Assembly (NCBI RefSeq): GCF_000599985.1
Contig: NZ_CP007445.1
Span: 1,550,001-1,614,000 of the forward strand
DNA length: 64,000 bases
Origin: Gilliamella apicola
Lineage (GTDB): Bacteria > Pseudomonadota > Gammaproteobacteria > Enterobacterales > Orbaceae
Reading direction: 5' to 3'
Shown here: piece after piece, positions 1 through 11,202 of the stretch
Position numbering within the stretch: position 1 is the stretch's first letter
Layout: each line of letters begins with the position of its first letter
The notes under the pieces: model-generated
Told to the model about the DNA's origin: nothing
Databases searched by the model: none
What the model saw: the letters and a program-made list of their open reading frames with translations, nothing else
Translations under genes and position numbers: made by a program

Positions 1-277
1 AAAGGTTGTTCAGGTTAAGGAAATTAAATTCCGACCTGGTACAGATGAAGGCGACTATCAGGTAAAACTCCGCAGCCTGATTCGCTTTCTAGAAGATGGC
101 GATAAAGCTAAAGTCACGTTGCGTTTTCGTGGACGTGAAATGGCTCACCAACAGTTAGGTACTGAGATGCTTGATCGCATTAAAGAAGACTTAGCTGATT
201 TGGCGGTTATTGAATCTTATCCAACTAAGATTGAAGGTCGTCAAATGATAATGGTGTTAGCGCCGAAGAAGAAGTAA
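1..277 (+). CDS. infC: Translation initiation factor IF-3, 3' part
   Basis: The gene enters from the left edge. About 91 C-terminal residues are visible in the frame beginning at base 2. They carry the IF-3 C-terminal domain signatures [17 protein letters not shown] and [13 protein letters not shown], very close to E. coli IF-3. IF-3 binds the 30S subunit, blocks early subunit joining and checks the initiator tRNA. rpmI and rplT follow on the same strand, which is the usual infC-rpmI-rplT operon. The start codon (AUU in E. coli) lies outside the window and cannot be judged. Confidence 0.97.
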   Translation, partial: KVVQVKEIKFRPGTDEGDYQVKLRSLIRFLEDGDKAKVTLRFRGREMAHQQLGTEMLDRIKEDLADLAVIESYPTKIEGRQMIMVLAPKKK

Positions 278-361
278 TGGTTTTGCAAGTTAATCTTTAG
301 TTTTCTGAAAATTACACCATTATTTTATGTTTATTAACAATGCGAAGTGGAAATTTATAAA

Positions 362-559
362 ATGCCTAAAATTAAAACTGTAAGAGGCGCAGCAAAGCGC
401 TTTAAAAAAACAGCTTCTGGTGGCTTTAAGCATAAACAAGCTAACAAGAGTCATATCCTAACCAAAAAATCAACTAAGCGTAAACGTCATTTACGTGGTT
501 TGACTACTGTGTCAAAAGGCGATTTAGGTTTAGTTACTGCGTGTGTTCCATACGCTTAA
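362..559 (+). CDS. rpmI: 50S ribosomal protein L35
   Basis: A 65-residue, very basic protein beginning [17 protein letters not shown], the conserved L35 N-terminus. An in-frame ATG 15 bases upstream would add MEIYK. The family always starts at MPKIK, so the 362 start is chosen. It sits 84 bases after infC and 32 bases before rplT. In E. coli the rpmI-rplT pair is translationally repressed by L20 through leader RNA structure; I did not resolve an equivalent structure here. Confidence 0.97.
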   Translation: MPKIKTVRGAAKRFKKTASGGFKHKQANKSHILTKKSTKRKRHLRGLTTVSKGDLGLVTACVPYA

Positions 560-588
560 TTTATTGGTTAATTAATTAGAGGATATAG

Positions 589-945
<357 letters not shown>

Positions 946-957
946 TAGCTTTATAAG

Positions 958-978
958 AGCCGAGTTATCTCGGCTTTT
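958..978 (+). terminator. Terminator after rplT
   Basis: Seven-base-pair stem AGCCGAG / CTCGGCT with a TTAT loop followed by TTT. It lies 12 bases after the rplT stop and separates the ribosomal protein unit from pheM-pheST. Confidence 0.8.
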
Positions 979-1017
979 ATCATTTTATTGACAATATTAT
1001 TTAAGAGTAAAGTAATT

Positions 1018-1074
1018 ATGAAATTAGTTGTTTTTCGTTTCTTTTTTAGCTTCATTAAAAATTTTCATTCGTGA
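1018..1074 (+). CDS. pheM: Phe operon leader peptide
   Basis: An 18-codon ORF, MKLVVFRFFFSFIKNFHS, with six Phe codons, three of them consecutive (residues 8-10). It ends 28 bases before a rho-independent hairpin upstream of pheS. This arrangement is the pheST attenuator of enterobacteria: when charged tRNA-Phe is scarce, the ribosome stalls on the Phe codons and terminator formation is prevented. The E. coli leader is 14 residues, so this one is slightly longer. A TTGACA sits at 988-993, but no well-spaced -10 is evident, so the promoter is unresolved. Confidence 0.85.
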   Translation: MKLVVFRFFFSFIKNFHS

Positions 1075-2139
<1,065 letters not shown>

Positions 2140-2155
2140 TTCTGGAGATCAAAAC

Positions 2156-4543
2156 ATGAAATTTAGTGAAAGTTGGCTACGTGAATGGATCAATCCAGAA
2201 ATTAGTAGCGAAATGCTAGCCGACCAATTAACAATGGCTGGTTTAGAAGTTGATAATGTGGAAAAGGTTGCAGGAGATTTTACTGGTGTTGTGATAGGAA
2301 AAGTTGTTGAGTGTAAACAACATCCTAATGCAGACAAACTTCGTGTAACTAAAGTGGACATAGGTAAAGATGAATTACTTGATATTGTGTGTGGTGCACC
2401 AAATTGCCGACAAGGTTTAATGGTTGCTTGCGCTACTGTTGGGGCAGTTTTACCTGGTGATTTTAAAATTAAATCAGCAAAACTTCGCGGTGAGCCTTCA
2501 GAAGGGATGCTATGCTCTTATTCAGAATTAGGTATTACTGATGATCATAATGGTATTATTGAATTACCTGATAATGCACCTTTGGGAAAAGACATTCGAG
2601 AATATTTAAATCTTAACGATGTTATGATTGATATAAGTGTTACACCTAATCGTGCTGATTGTTTTGGTATTGTTGGTGTTGCTAGAGATATCTCAGCCGT
2701 TAATAATATTCCAATGAAAGAAATTAAAATAGCAAATGTACCAGCAACAATTTCTGACACCTTATCAATCCAAATAGATGCTCCAAAAGCAGCTCCTCGC
2801 TACTTAGGAAGAGTGATTAAAAATATCAATATCAATGCGACGACACCATTATGGATGAAAGAAAAGTTGCGTCGTGGAGGCATTCGTTCAGTTGATGCAG
2901 TTGTCGATATAACTAATTACGTATTACTTGAACTTGGCCATCCAATGCATGCGTTCGATTTAGATCAAATTGAAAAAGGTATTATTGTTCGTTATGCTCA
3001 CCAAGACGAAGAGATGACATTGCTTAATGGTAATGAAGTAAAATTGAATGATAATACATTGGTTATTGCTGATCATAAAAAAGTCTTGGCAATTGCAGGT
3101 ATTATGGGTGGTGAAAAATCAAGTGTAACACAATCAACTAAAGATATTTTTCTTGAGGCAGCTTTTTTTGCTCCATTAGCAATAACAGGTAAAGCTCGAG
3201 AATATGGTCTACATACTGAGGCTTCTCATCGCTATGAACGTGGTGTCGACCCTGCATTACAGTTTGTAGCAATGGAAAGGGCAACGCAATTATTAGTCGA
3301 TATTTGTGGTGGGGAGGTTGGACCAGTTATTGAAGTTACAAATCAAAATGAATTACCCTCACAAGCAACTATAAAGTTACGCCGTAACAAAATTGATCGA
3401 ATTATAGGTTATACAATTGAGACACAAAAAATTACAGACATTTTAGTTCGACTTGGTTGTGAAGTAGAATATCAAGACGACAATTGGATAATCAAATCAC
3501 CTAGCTGGCGTTTTGATTTACAAATTGAAGAAGATTTGGTTGAAGAAGTTGCCCGCATTTACGGATATAACAATATTCCGAATGCAAATATGAAAATTGA
3601 ATCGGTAATGCAACCAAAACCAGAAAGTATTATATCATTACGCCGAATAAAAGATTTATTGGTTGATCGAGGTTATCAAGAAGCAGTGACATATAGTTTT
3701 GTTGATCCTAAAGTTCAGCATATTCTTCATCCAAATGAACCGGCAATCACTCTACCAAATCCAATTTCCAGTGAAATGTCTGTAATGCGCTTATCATTAT
3801 GGTCAGGATTATTAGATGCGGTACTCTATAATCAGAATCGACAACAATCTCGTTTACGATTATTTGAAACGGGTTTACGTTTTATACCAGATGAAAAATG
3901 TGAGTTTGGTGTACGTCAAGAATTCATGCTTTCTGGGATTATAACGGGTAACTTATACGAAGACCATTGGCAATTACCGAAAAAGAGTGTTGATTTTTAT
4001 GATCTAAAAGGAGACCTTGAAGCAATTTTTTCATTGCTAGGTTGTGATGAACAAGTCCAGTTTAATAGATCTGAATTATCAGCTTTACACCCTGGACAAA
4101 GTGCAGTAATCAATTTAAATGATGAGGTTATCGGTTATTTTGGTGTTTTACATCCAGAAATCGAAAAAAAATTATCTTTAAATAGTAAAACGCTTGTTTT
4201 TGAAATAAATTTAGCTAAAATTAACTTTAAAAAGGTACCTGTTGCCCAAGACCTTTCAAAATATCCGTCAAATAAACGAGATATAGCGATTATTGTTTCA
4301 AATACAATTCCAGCAGCAGAAATTATTTCAGTGTGTAAACAAGCTGGAGGAGAGCAACTTATTAAAGTTAATCTATTTGATGTCTATCAAGGAGATAACA
4401 TTAATGAAGATCAAAAAAGCCTTGCCATCAGTTTGATTTTACAAGACAAATCACGTACACTTGAAGAAGAAGATATAACAAACATTGTAAGCAAGTGTGT
4501 TACTGCTTTACAAAATCGTTTTAAAGCCCTATTAAGAGAATAA
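2156..4543 (+). CDS. pheT: Phenylalanyl-tRNA synthetase beta subunit
   Basis: 795 residues, identical in length to E. coli PheT. Visible blocks in order: an EMAP/tRNA-binding fold ([19 protein letters not shown], about 45-65), the B3/B4 editing module ([21 protein letters not shown] and [10 protein letters not shown], about 240-265), B5 ([11 protein letters not shown]), and a C-terminal ferredoxin-like anticodon-binding domain ([11 protein letters not shown], from about 705). It provides tRNA recognition and hydrolysis of mischarged Tyr-tRNA. It is co-transcribed with pheS and is five bases from ihfA. Confidence 0.98.
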   Translation: MKFSESWLREWINPEISSEMLADQLTMAGLEVDNVEKVAGDFTGVVIGKVVECKQHPNADKLRVTKVDIGKDELLDIVCGAPNCRQGLMVACATVGAVLPGDFKIKSAKLRGEPSEGMLCSYSELGITDDHNGIIELPDNAPLGKDIREYLNLNDVMIDISVTPNRADCFGIVGVARDISAVNNIPMKEIKIANVPATISDTLSIQIDAPKAAPRYLGRVIKNININATTPLWMKEKLRRGGIRSVDAVVDITNYVLLELGHPMHAFDLDQIEKGIIVRYAHQDEEMTLLNGNEVKLNDNTLVIADHKKVLAIAGIMGGEKSSVTQSTKDIFLEAAFFAPLAITGKAREYGLHTEASHRYERGVDPALQFVAMERATQLLVDICGGEVGPVIEVTNQNELPSQATIKLRRNKIDRIIGYTIETQKITDILVRLGCEVEYQDDNWIIKSPSWRFDLQIEEDLVEEVARIYGYNNIPNANMKIESVMQPKPESIISLRRIKDLLVDRGYQEAVTYSFVDPKVQHILHPNEPAITLPNPISSEMSVMRLSLWSGLLDAVLYNQNRQQSRLRLFETGLRFIPDEKCEFGVRQEFMLSGIITGNLYEDHWQLPKKSVDFYDLKGDLEAIFSLLGCDEQVQFNRSELSALHPGQSAVINLNDEVIGYFGVLHPEIEKKLSLNSKTLVFEINLAKINFKKVPVAQDLSKYPSNKRDIAIIVSNTIPAAEIISVCKQAGGEQLIKVNLFDVYQGDNINEDQKSLAISLILQDKSRTLEEEDITNIVSKCVTALQNRFKALLRE

Positions 4544-4548
4544 TAACT

Positions 4549-4842
4549 ATGACATTAACTAAAGCTGATATTGCAGATCGTCTTGCCGAAAAATTTAATA
4601 TTGATCGTCAAGAAGCTAAAGTCCTTGTTGAACTTTTTTTTGAAGAGATTCGAGTGGCTTTAGAAAAAGGGGAACCAGTGAAATTATCTGGATTTGGTAA
4701 TTTTGCTATACGTGATAAAAATTCACGCCCAGGTCGTAATCCTAAAACTGGTGAAAGTGTGGATATCTCTGCTCGTCGAGTTGTTACATTTAGGCCAGGT
4801 ATTAAATTTAGAGAACGAATAGAAAATAATTTAGCTCTATAA
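4549..4842 (+). CDS. ihfA: Integration host factor alpha subunit
   Basis: 97 residues (E. coli 99). DNA-bending HU/IHF fold with the beta-arm signature [10 protein letters not shown], whose Pro intercalates into DNA. It begins [16 protein letters not shown], the alpha-subunit N-terminus, which separates it from HU and IHF-beta. It forms a heterodimer with IhfB. It follows pheT after five bases, the same order as in enterobacteria. Confidence 0.97.
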   Translation: MTLTKADIADRLAEKFNIDRQEAKVLVELFFEEIRVALEKGEPVKLSGFGNFAIRDKNSRPGRNPKTGESVDISARRVVTFRPGIKFRERIENNLAL

Positions 4843-4880
4843 TTTATGATGTAGAATTAAATTTTCTATACTCTTATTAA

Positions 4881-4922
4881 AATCGACCTTTCTTTATCTT
4901 TGAGGTTAAAGAAAGGTCGATT
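4881..4922. terminator. Long hairpin after ihfA
   Basis: Perfect 16-bp inverted repeat (4881-4896 with 4907-4922) around a 10-base loop. The U-tract downstream on the plus strand is poor; a better T-run lies on the minus-strand side. It probably ends the pheST-ihfA transcript and insulates the SRP RNA promoter 25 bases further on. Confidence 0.6.
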
Positions 4923-4946
4923 AGATGTTGTATAATAAAATAATAT

Positions 4947-4975
4947 TTGAAATAATTTTATAATTAAAGCATAAT
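4947..4975 (+). promoter_or_regulatory. Promoter of the 4.5S RNA gene
   Basis: TTGAAA (4947-4952), a 17-base spacer and CATAAT (4970-4975), placed 14 bases upstream of the RNA 5' end. The spacing and position fit a sigma-70 promoter for ffs. Confidence 0.7.
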
Positions 4976-4989
4976 ACACCCTTTCCTAT

Positions 4990-5102
4990 GGAGGCTCTAT
5001 GGGTCCTCTTGCAACATTTTTTTGCTCATCAGGTCAGGTCCGGAAGGAAGCAGCCAAAGTAAAAAATATGTGTGTGAGATGTGGCTGATAGGGTCTCCAC
5101 CA
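4990..5102 (+). ncRNA. ffs: 4.5S signal recognition particle RNA
   Basis: Contains the diagnostic SRP domain IV loop GGTCAGGTCCGGAAGGAAGC (5033-5052), followed by AGCCAAAG. The 5' GGAGGCTCT and 3' GGGTCTCCACC ends pair as in the E. coli 4.5S hairpin; length is about 113 nt (E. coli 114). It partners with Ffh to target inner-membrane proteins co-translationally. An open frame running through it and into the capsule lipoprotein gene is not evidence of coding here. Confidence 0.95.
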
Positions 5103-5171
5103 CAAAATATTTTTAGATTAAAGTTTTTGTTTTATAAGAAAAATAAGAAATGCTGTATAAGGAAATTTATT

Positions 5172-6314
5172 TTGAAATTACCATCCCTTCTTCCAATAAC
5201 ACTAGCCATGATTTTAAGTGGTTGTTCGGTTTTACCACATTCTGGACCAAGCTTTTCTTCAATAATAAATATAAATAAAAATAATTCCAAACAGGATGAA
5301 ATTTATAGCAAAGTTAATTTAGTTGATTTAAATAATTCAATCGATTTCACTAAAGAAGCTAACTCTTCCAAAAATCCTTTAAGATTTATTAATGAAACAA
5401 CTAATAATCAGATTCAAAAAGTTGATAGAATTGGGAAAGGAGATAGTCTAAAAATTTCAATTATTGAAACTCCACCTGCAATATTATTTACAGCTACAAG
5501 TGATACTGGAGCACCAAAAACTGGATTGACTGATTTACCAGTCGTGACGGTTGATTCAAAAGGACTTATTTCATTACCGTTTGTTGGAAATCTAATTGTT
5601 GATGATAAAACCGCTGAACAAGTACAAAATGAGATAGTCGAAAAACTTTCAGGTATAGCGAATAGACCACAAATAATTGTTACAGTTTTAGAAAAGAGAT
5701 CTTCAACAGTAACAATTATTGGGGATAAATTTAGTGGAAAAATGCCACTAACAGCTAAAGGCGAACAATTATTAGATGCTGTTGCCGTGTTAGGCAATAA
5801 TATGTATGATATTAAAGATACATTAGTTCAACTTACACGTAATAAAAAGAATAGCCAAATCCCATTAAGTTTAGTTCTATCAAATCCTAAATTTAATATT
5901 CATCTTCAGCAGAATGATATAATTACCTTAATTAACAAGCCAAGTTCTTTTATTTCAATGGGGGCAACCGGATCAACCAGAGAAGTACGTTTTGAAGCTA
6001 TAGGGATCAATTTATCTCAAGCATTAAGTCGTATTGGTGGGTTAACTGATAATAAAGCAAATGCGAAGGGTGTGTTTGTATTTAGATATCAAGATAAACT
6101 ATTAACCAATAATAAAAAAGAAACTATTCCAACAATTTATCAAATAGACTTAACTAATCCAAATTCTTTTTTCATTATGAAAAATTTCCAAGTCCAAAAT
6201 AATGATATTGTTTATGTTGCTTCTGCACCAATTGTTGAACTACAGAAATTCTTATATGCTGTGTTTTCACCAAGTGTAGGAATGATTAATCAAGTTAGTC
6301 AAATTACAGAATGA
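5172..6314 (+). CDS. Capsule polysaccharide export outer-membrane lipoprotein (BexD/CtrA type)
   Basis: 380 residues from a TTG start at 5172, with AAGGAA eight bases ahead. The frame stays open upstream through ffs, so an ATG at 5022 would put coding sequence inside 4.5S RNA. From the TTG the protein begins with a lipoprotein signal ending L-S-G-C, as expected for this family. It then has a polysaccharide-export (Poly_export) segment around GDSLKISIIETP and GLISLPFVGNL (about 95-150) and SLBB-like repeats. BexD and CtrA are about 390 residues. It would form the outer-membrane channel of an ABC-dependent capsule exporter. It is first of nine same-strand capsule genes. Confidence 0.88.
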   Translation: MKLPSLLPITLAMILSGCSVLPHSGPSFSSIININKNNSKQDEIYSKVNLVDLNNSIDFTKEANSSKNPLRFINETTNNQIQKVDRIGKGDSLKISIIETPPAILFTATSDTGAPKTGLTDLPVVTVDSKGLISLPFVGNLIVDDKTAEQVQNEIVEKLSGIANRPQIIVTVLEKRSSTVTIIGDKFSGKMPLTAKGEQLLDAVAVLGNNMYDIKDTLVQLTRNKKNSQIPLSLVLSNPKFNIHLQQNDIITLINKPSSFISMGATGSTREVRFEAIGINLSQALSRIGGLTDNKANAKGVFVFRYQDKLLTNNKKETIPTIYQIDLTNPNSFFIMKNFQVQNNDIVYVASAPIVELQKFLYAVFSPSVGMINQVSQITE

Positions 6315-6347
6315 TTTTTTAATTAATAAGATAGGCTTGGTATCATT

Positions 6348-7247
6348 ATGTTTTTATTCATTAAGTTGAAAAAAAGATGGTTACTGCATTTACTCGTTAC
6401 ACTACCAACTTTATTATCAATAATTTATTTTGGATTTATAGCAGAGAATATATATACATCTGAAGCTACATATATCATACGTTCCTCTGATACCCAGTCA
6501 TCTTTGGGAGGATTAGGAACTTTTTTTTCAAAAGTTGGTCTTTCTCGTTCTAATGATGATTCATATGTTGTTCTTTCTTACATAAAGTCTAGAGATGCAT
6601 TATCTTCTATTGAAAAACTGCTACCAGTTAAACAATGGTATACTCAAAAAGGAGATATAATTGCTCGTTTCAATGGATTTAATTTTGATTTTATGAATAA
6701 AAATGAATATTTTTATCGCTATATGAGAGATATGATAACTGTTAACTTTGATAGTTCTACGGGGATTGCAACAATAAGTGTTAATGCATTTGATATGCAA
6801 GATGCATTTAATATTAACGAAAATTTATTAAAACAAGCTGAAGGCTTTGTTAATCAAATAAATTTACGTGCTAAACAAGATCTTATTACTGCATCTCTAG
6901 CTGAACTGAAAAATGCTGAATTACAGATGAAAAAAGAAGCTAATGCACTATCAGAATTTCAAAAGAGTAAAAATAAAGATGCTAATCTAGCTGAGTATCA
7001 ACAAATTCTTATAAATAATACAGTTGCTAAACAGCAATTCGAGGCTGCTACATTGTCTTTACGTAATGCTCAAGTAGAGATAACTAAAAAACAACTCTAT
7101 TTAGAACGAATAGAGCAACCAAGTGTTTCAGATGTTTCATTCAAACCTGCACGAACTTATTATACGATCTCAACTTTTATAATAAGTCTAATTATATATG
7201 GCATAGTTAATTTGATAATAGCAGGCATAAGGGAGCACAAAGATTAA
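6348..7247 (+). CDS. Capsule export inner-membrane/periplasmic adaptor (BexC/CtrB/KpsE type)
   Basis: 299 residues with a membrane helix near each end (about 12-32 and 270-290), a periplasmic domain and a coiled-coil centre (about 185-255). YLERIEQPSVSD just before the second helix is the family signature. BexC, CtrB and KpsE are about 375-385 residues, so this member has a markedly shorter central region. It should bridge the ABC transporter to the outer-membrane channel. Its TAA overlaps the ATG of the permease gene by one base, implying translational coupling. Confidence 0.85.
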   Translation: MFLFIKLKKRWLLHLLVTLPTLLSIIYFGFIAENIYTSEATYIIRSSDTQSSLGGLGTFFSKVGLSRSNDDSYVVLSYIKSRDALSSIEKLLPVKQWYTQKGDIIARFNGFNFDFMNKNEYFYRYMRDMITVNFDSSTGIATISVNAFDMQDAFNINENLLKQAEGFVNQINLRAKQDLITASLAELKNAELQMKKEANALSEFQKSKNKDANLAEYQQILINNTVAKQQFEAATLSLRNAQVEITKKQLYLERIEQPSVSDVSFKPARTYYTISTFIISLIIYGIVNLIIAGIREHKD

Positions 7248-8050
7248 TGAGTGAAGTTATTTCTAAAACTCCATTTTGGCACTCACTCATTATACAAATT
7301 AATGTGTTAAAAGCTTTAATATTGCGAGAGATTATAACTCGTTATGGTCGTAATAATATTGGTTTTTTATGGCTATTTGTTGAACCTATGTCATTGACTT
7401 TATTGATAAGCTTAATGTGGTATTTTTTTAAAGTTAATGCTTTTTCTAATCTCAATATTGTTGCTTTTGTAATAACAGGCTATCCTATGGCAATGATGTG
7501 GCGTAATAGTTCATCTCGAGCAAAAGGAGCTGTTAAGGCTAATCAAGCATTATTATATCACCATAATATACGTATTTTAGATCTTGTATATGCGCGCATT
7601 TTTCTTGAAATAATAGGAGCTAGTGCCGCACAAATATTTGTAATGATAATTTTTATATTTATTGGATTAATTTCCATACCTAATGACCCATTTTATATGC
7701 TTTGTGCCTGGGGTTTGATGTGTTGGTTTTCTCTTGGATTAGGACTTATTATTTTTGTTTTATCAGCTAGGTTTGAAGCTTTTAATAAAATATGGGGAAC
7801 GTTGAGTTTTATCTTGATACCCATTTCAGGTACTTTTTTTTGGGTAGATACTTTTCCCAATGAAATTAGAAGGTTGTTACTTCTAATTCCTCCCATTCAT
7901 GGAACTGAGATGTTCCGTTCTGGATATTTTGGTTCATCTGTCACTACTCATCAAAGTATAAGTTATCTAATTTTATCCGATATAGTTATGTTGTTTATTG
8001 GATTGGCGATGGTTAAAATTAATGAAAACCATATACTTGAGGAAGGGTAA
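7247..8050 (+). CDS. kpsM: Capsule ABC transporter permease (KpsM/BexB/CtrC)
   Basis: 267 residues with an N-terminal cytoplasmic stretch ([20 protein letters not shown]) and about six membrane helices, the ABC2 permease layout of KpsM/Bex[11 protein letters not shown] and FWVDTFP are family-like. It carries lipid-linked capsule polymer across the inner membrane with the downstream ATPase. Start and stop overlap both neighbours by one base. Confidence 0.93.
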   Translation: MSEVISKTPFWHSLIIQINVLKALILREIITRYGRNNIGFLWLFVEPMSLTLLISLMWYFFKVNAFSNLNIVAFVITGYPMAMMWRNSSSRAKGAVKANQALLYHHNIRILDLVYARIFLEIIGASAAQIFVMIIFIFIGLISIPNDPFYMLCAWGLMCWFSLGLGLIIFVLSARFEAFNKIWGTLSFILIPISGTFFWVDTFPNEIRRLLLLIPPIHGTEMFRSGYFGSSVTTHQSISYLILSDIVMLFIGLAMVKINENHILEEG

Positions 8051-8709
8051 TGATCATAGTGGATAATGTATCTAAAAGATATATAACTCGCAAAGGTTAT
8101 AAGACTGTTTTAAATAATGTTAGCTTTACACTACAACGAGGAGAAAAGCTTGGAATTCTTGGGCGTAATGGGGCAGGTAAGTCAACATTAATAAGGCTTA
8201 TCAGTGAAATTGAAAAACCAACATCAGGAACCATCAAACGTAGTATGACTATTTCATGGCCCTTAGCTTTTTCAGGGGCTTTTCAAGGTAGTTTAACTGG
8301 AATGGATAATTTACGATTTATTTGTAGAATCTATCAAAATGATATAAAAAAAGCCAAAGAATATGTTGAGGATTTTGCTGAACTAGGCGAGTATCTATAT
8401 GAACCTTTAAAAAAATATTCTTCAGGTATGAGAGCACGTTTGGCTTTTGCATTATCTTTGTCAATAGAATTTGATTGTTATCTAATCGATGAGGTTATTG
8501 CTGTAGGCGATTCAAGATTTACACAAAAATGTAAAAAAGAACTATTTGAAAATAAAAAAGATCGTTCCCTAATATTAGTTTCACACAATATGAAGGCAAT
8601 TAAAAGCTATTGTGATAAGGCAATGGTTTTAGATGAGGGAAATTTATACCAATTTCAAACTATAGATGAAGCTTATAATTATCATAACAATCAACAAAAA
8701 TTAACATAG
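8050..8709 (+). CDS. kpsT: Capsule ABC transporter ATPase (KpsT/BexA/CtrD)
   Basis: 219 residues, the length of E. coli KpsT. Walker [10 protein letters not shown] near residue 40, signature [14 protein letters not shown] near 138, Walker B DCYLIDE near 160, and the switch His in ILVSHNM. It powers capsule export with the overlapping permease gene. A GAGGAAGG Shine-Dalgarno lies within the end of the permease gene. Confidence 0.96.
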   Translation: MIIVDNVSKRYITRKGYKTVLNNVSFTLQRGEKLGILGRNGAGKSTLIRLISEIEKPTSGTIKRSMTISWPLAFSGAFQGSLTGMDNLRFICRIYQNDIKKAKEYVEDFAELGEYLYEPLKKYSSGMRARLAFALSLSIEFDCYLIDEVIAVGDSRFTQKCKKELFENKKDRSLILVSHNMKAIKSYCDKAMVLDEGNLYQFQTIDEAYNYHNNQQKLT

Positions 8710-8726
8710 TAACCTCTAAATTATTT

Positions 8727-10820
8727 ATGCAAAAAGTTGCCGTTTTCTCAAAAAAAATTTCTAATATTAAAAATATTAATAATTTTTTCCCTGATTTATG
8801 TTTTATGTATAAAAATACAAATAAACAAGCTAATGCGATTGCAGGTTGGGGATATCGACTTACAACAATAAAAGCAAGAAAATATGCAATAGAAAATCAA
8901 CTACCATTCATTTCACTTGAAGATGGTTTTTTACGTTCCGTTGGGCTAGGATTAGATGGTTTTTCTCCACTATCACTTATAGCAGATAAATTAGGGATTT
9001 ATTATGATGCTCGATCTCCTTCAGAATTAGAAAAATTGATAAAAGATAAAAGCCGTTTACTTCTTCACTTAAATGATGCAACTGAAGCGATAAAATTAAT
9101 TATTGATAATGAATTAACAAAATACAATCATGCACCAGCCTTTACAGGCTTTAGTAATGAACACCACCTTCAAAATAAGAAAGTTTTAGTAATTGATCAA
9201 ACTCTTGGAGATATGTCGGTCAAATATGGTGGTGCAGATCAACAAACTTTTCTTGAAATGCTTGATAAAGCTATAAAGGAAAATCCTAACGCAACTGTTT
9301 ACATTAAAACACACACTGATGTAATTAATGGATATAAAAAAGGTTTTTTAACTAGTAACTTAAATAATACCTCCGTAATTCTGTTTAGTGATGATATCAA
9401 TCCTATTTCACTTTTAAAGCATGTTGATAAAGTCTATGTAGTTACATCACACATGGGATTTGAAGCTCTTTTATTAGGAAAAGAAGTTATAACATTTGGT
9501 TTACCATGGTATGCCGGATGGGGATTAACAGATGATAGACATAAAAATATAAAAAGTTTAAAGCATAATAATAGACGGAGCGAGGCAACTATTATTGAAT
9601 TATTTACAGCAAGTTATATTCTATATTGCCAATATATAAATCCAAATACAGGTAAAAAAGGGACTATTTTCGACGTTATTAATTACCTAATCAAAATTAA
9701 AAAATTAAATGATAAATTACGTGGTTCTGTTAAATTAGTTGGATTTTCATTTTGGAAGAAGCACGTATTGTTGCCATATCTAAATCTTCCCTCCATCCAA
9801 ACTCATTTTTATTCTATAAATAAGTTTATAAATAATGAAAATCACAATAAATTAAATCATAAAGTCAAATCCCAAAAAATATTAATTTGGGGACAAGGTA
9901 AAAAAAATATTAACTCTATTCTTCAAAATGGACAATTTCGTACTATGCGTATTGAAGATGGCTTTATTCGATCAATTGGATTAGGTTCCAATTTAGTAAT
10001 GCCATATTCATTAGTAATTGATGAGATAGGTATTTATTTCAATTCTCAACAAGTTAGTGAGTTAGAGTTATTATTAGCTACCAAAGTAGTGACAAAGGAA
10101 GAACAACAACAAGCCAATTCATTACAACAATTACTAATAGAAACAAAGTTAGGCAAATATAATGTTGGTTATGAAAAGAATATTAAACCACTTGATACAA
10201 ACTCCAAAATAATATTAATACCAGGTCAAGTTGAAGATGATGCATCAATAATTTATGGATCACCAATAATTAAAACTAATTTAGAACTCGTACAAATTGT
10301 GAGGCAAAAAAATCCGGATGCTTATATTATTTATAAACCTCATCCAGATGTTTTAAGTGGTAATCGAATAGGAAAGATAGGCGAAGCAGAATTAAAAAAA
10401 TATGTTAATGATATTGTTGAATTTGTTGATATTATTCATTGCATTGAACAGGTGGATGAAATTCACACAATTACATCATTGGCGGGTTTTGAAGCTTTAA
10501 TCCGTCATAAAAAAGTTGTTTGTTATGGCCAACCATTTTATTCTGGCTGGGGGTTAACTAAAGATATATATCCAAACTCTAGAAGAAAACGAATTTTATC
10601 ATTAGATGAATTAATTTACATTGTAATGTACGAATATCCGATATACATTCACCCACAAAGTCTGGATTTTACAGATCCGGAAACATTGATTAAATATTTA
10701 AATAATAAAAAATTGGAAAAGATGCGACCAATCAAACAATTTTGGTTAAAAAAGCAACTCCAAAAAATAAAGCAGATTCTCCTTCTTATTATTAAAATGA
10801 AGTTTAGTAAATGTAATTGA
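8727..10820 (+). CDS. kpsC: Capsule beta-Kdo linker transferase KpsC (LipA)
   Basis: 697 residues (E. coli KpsC about 675). Two homologous glycosyltransferase halves are obvious. EDGFLRSVGLGLDGFSP recurs as EDGFIRSIGLGSNLVMP; VYIKTHTD recurs as IIYKPHPD; and GFEALLLGKEVITFGLPWYAGWGLT recurs in the second half. KpsC is known to be a dual enzyme adding alternating beta-Kdo residues to lysophosphatidylglycerol, building the lipid anchor of ABC-exported capsules. It lies 17 bases after kpsT. Confidence 0.95.
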   Translation: MQKVAVFSKKISNIKNINNFFPDLCFMYKNTNKQANAIAGWGYRLTTIKARKYAIENQLPFISLEDGFLRSVGLGLDGFSPLSLIADKLGIYYDARSPSELEKLIKDKSRLLLHLNDATEAIKLIIDNELTKYNHAPAFTGFSNEHHLQNKKVLVIDQTLGDMSVKYGGADQQTFLEMLDKAIKENPNATVYIKTHTDVINGYKKGFLTSNLNNTSVILFSDDINPISLLKHVDKVYVVTSHMGFEALLLGKEVITFGLPWYAGWGLTDDRHKNIKSLKHNNRRSEATIIELFTASYILYCQYINPNTGKKGTIFDVINYLIKIKKLNDKLRGSVKLVGFSFWKKHVLLPYLNLPSIQTHFYSINKFINNENHNKLNHKVKSQKILIWGQGKKNINSILQNGQFRTMRIEDGFIRSIGLGSNLVMPYSLVIDEIGIYFNSQQVSELELLLATKVVTKEEQQQANSLQQLLIETKLGKYNVGYEKNIKPLDTNSKIILIPGQVEDDASIIYGSPIIKTNLELVQIVRQKNPDAYIIYKPHPDVLSGNRIGKIGEAELKKYVNDIVEFVDIIHCIEQVDEIHTITSLAGFEALIRHKKVVCYGQPFYSGWGLTKDIYPNSRRKRILSLDELIYIVMYEYPIYIHPQSLDFTDPETLIKYLNNKKLEKMRPIKQFWLKKQLQKIKQILLLIIKMKFSKCN

Positions 10821-11202
10821 TTATATAAAACTGAATACATTATAACATAATTTATTGTATAAAATTTTATCAGATTTTTTCAAAAATCTAATATAAGTTT
10901 TATTTTTTACAAAAAACTATTACTTATACATGTAATTTGGTCAAAAATAATCCTAATAAATTTTACAAAATTTTAATATTAGCTTATTATAATGGTAAAT
11001 TAGTAATAAATGTTATTATGCTTTATAACATTTATTGTCATTGAAACTAAACTTTGGAATAAACTATATTTATAATTATCAATTGATAACTTATAGACAA
11101 GTTTTTTGGTTCATAAATGGAATTATAAAGGAACCACATTAATAAATTATATATTTGTATTTATAACAAATAATATGTTTTTTATGAGAAATAATTTATT
11201 AT
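10821..11202. other. Intergenic region between kpsC and kpsS
   Basis: 382 very AT-rich bases without a convincing gene. It holds a perfect 12-bp inverted repeat with an 8-base loop (11005-11016 with 11025-11036) and a 14-bp palindrome TTATCAATTGATAA (11076-11089). A weak A/T hairpin lies near 10870-10890. Such a gap is unusual inside a tightly packed capsule operon, so a second promoter or processing site for kpsS onward is plausible. I cannot name a regulator. Confidence 0.5.

Noticed and set aside
988..1016. TTGACA before pheM as a complete promoter
   Set aside because: No -10 hexamer at 16-18 bases; possible -10s fall at 14 or 19 or inside the leader start.
5022..5171. N-terminal extension of the capsule lipoprotein beginning at the ATG at 5022
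   Set aside because: It lies inside the 4.5S RNA and would displace the lipoprotein signal from the N-terminus.
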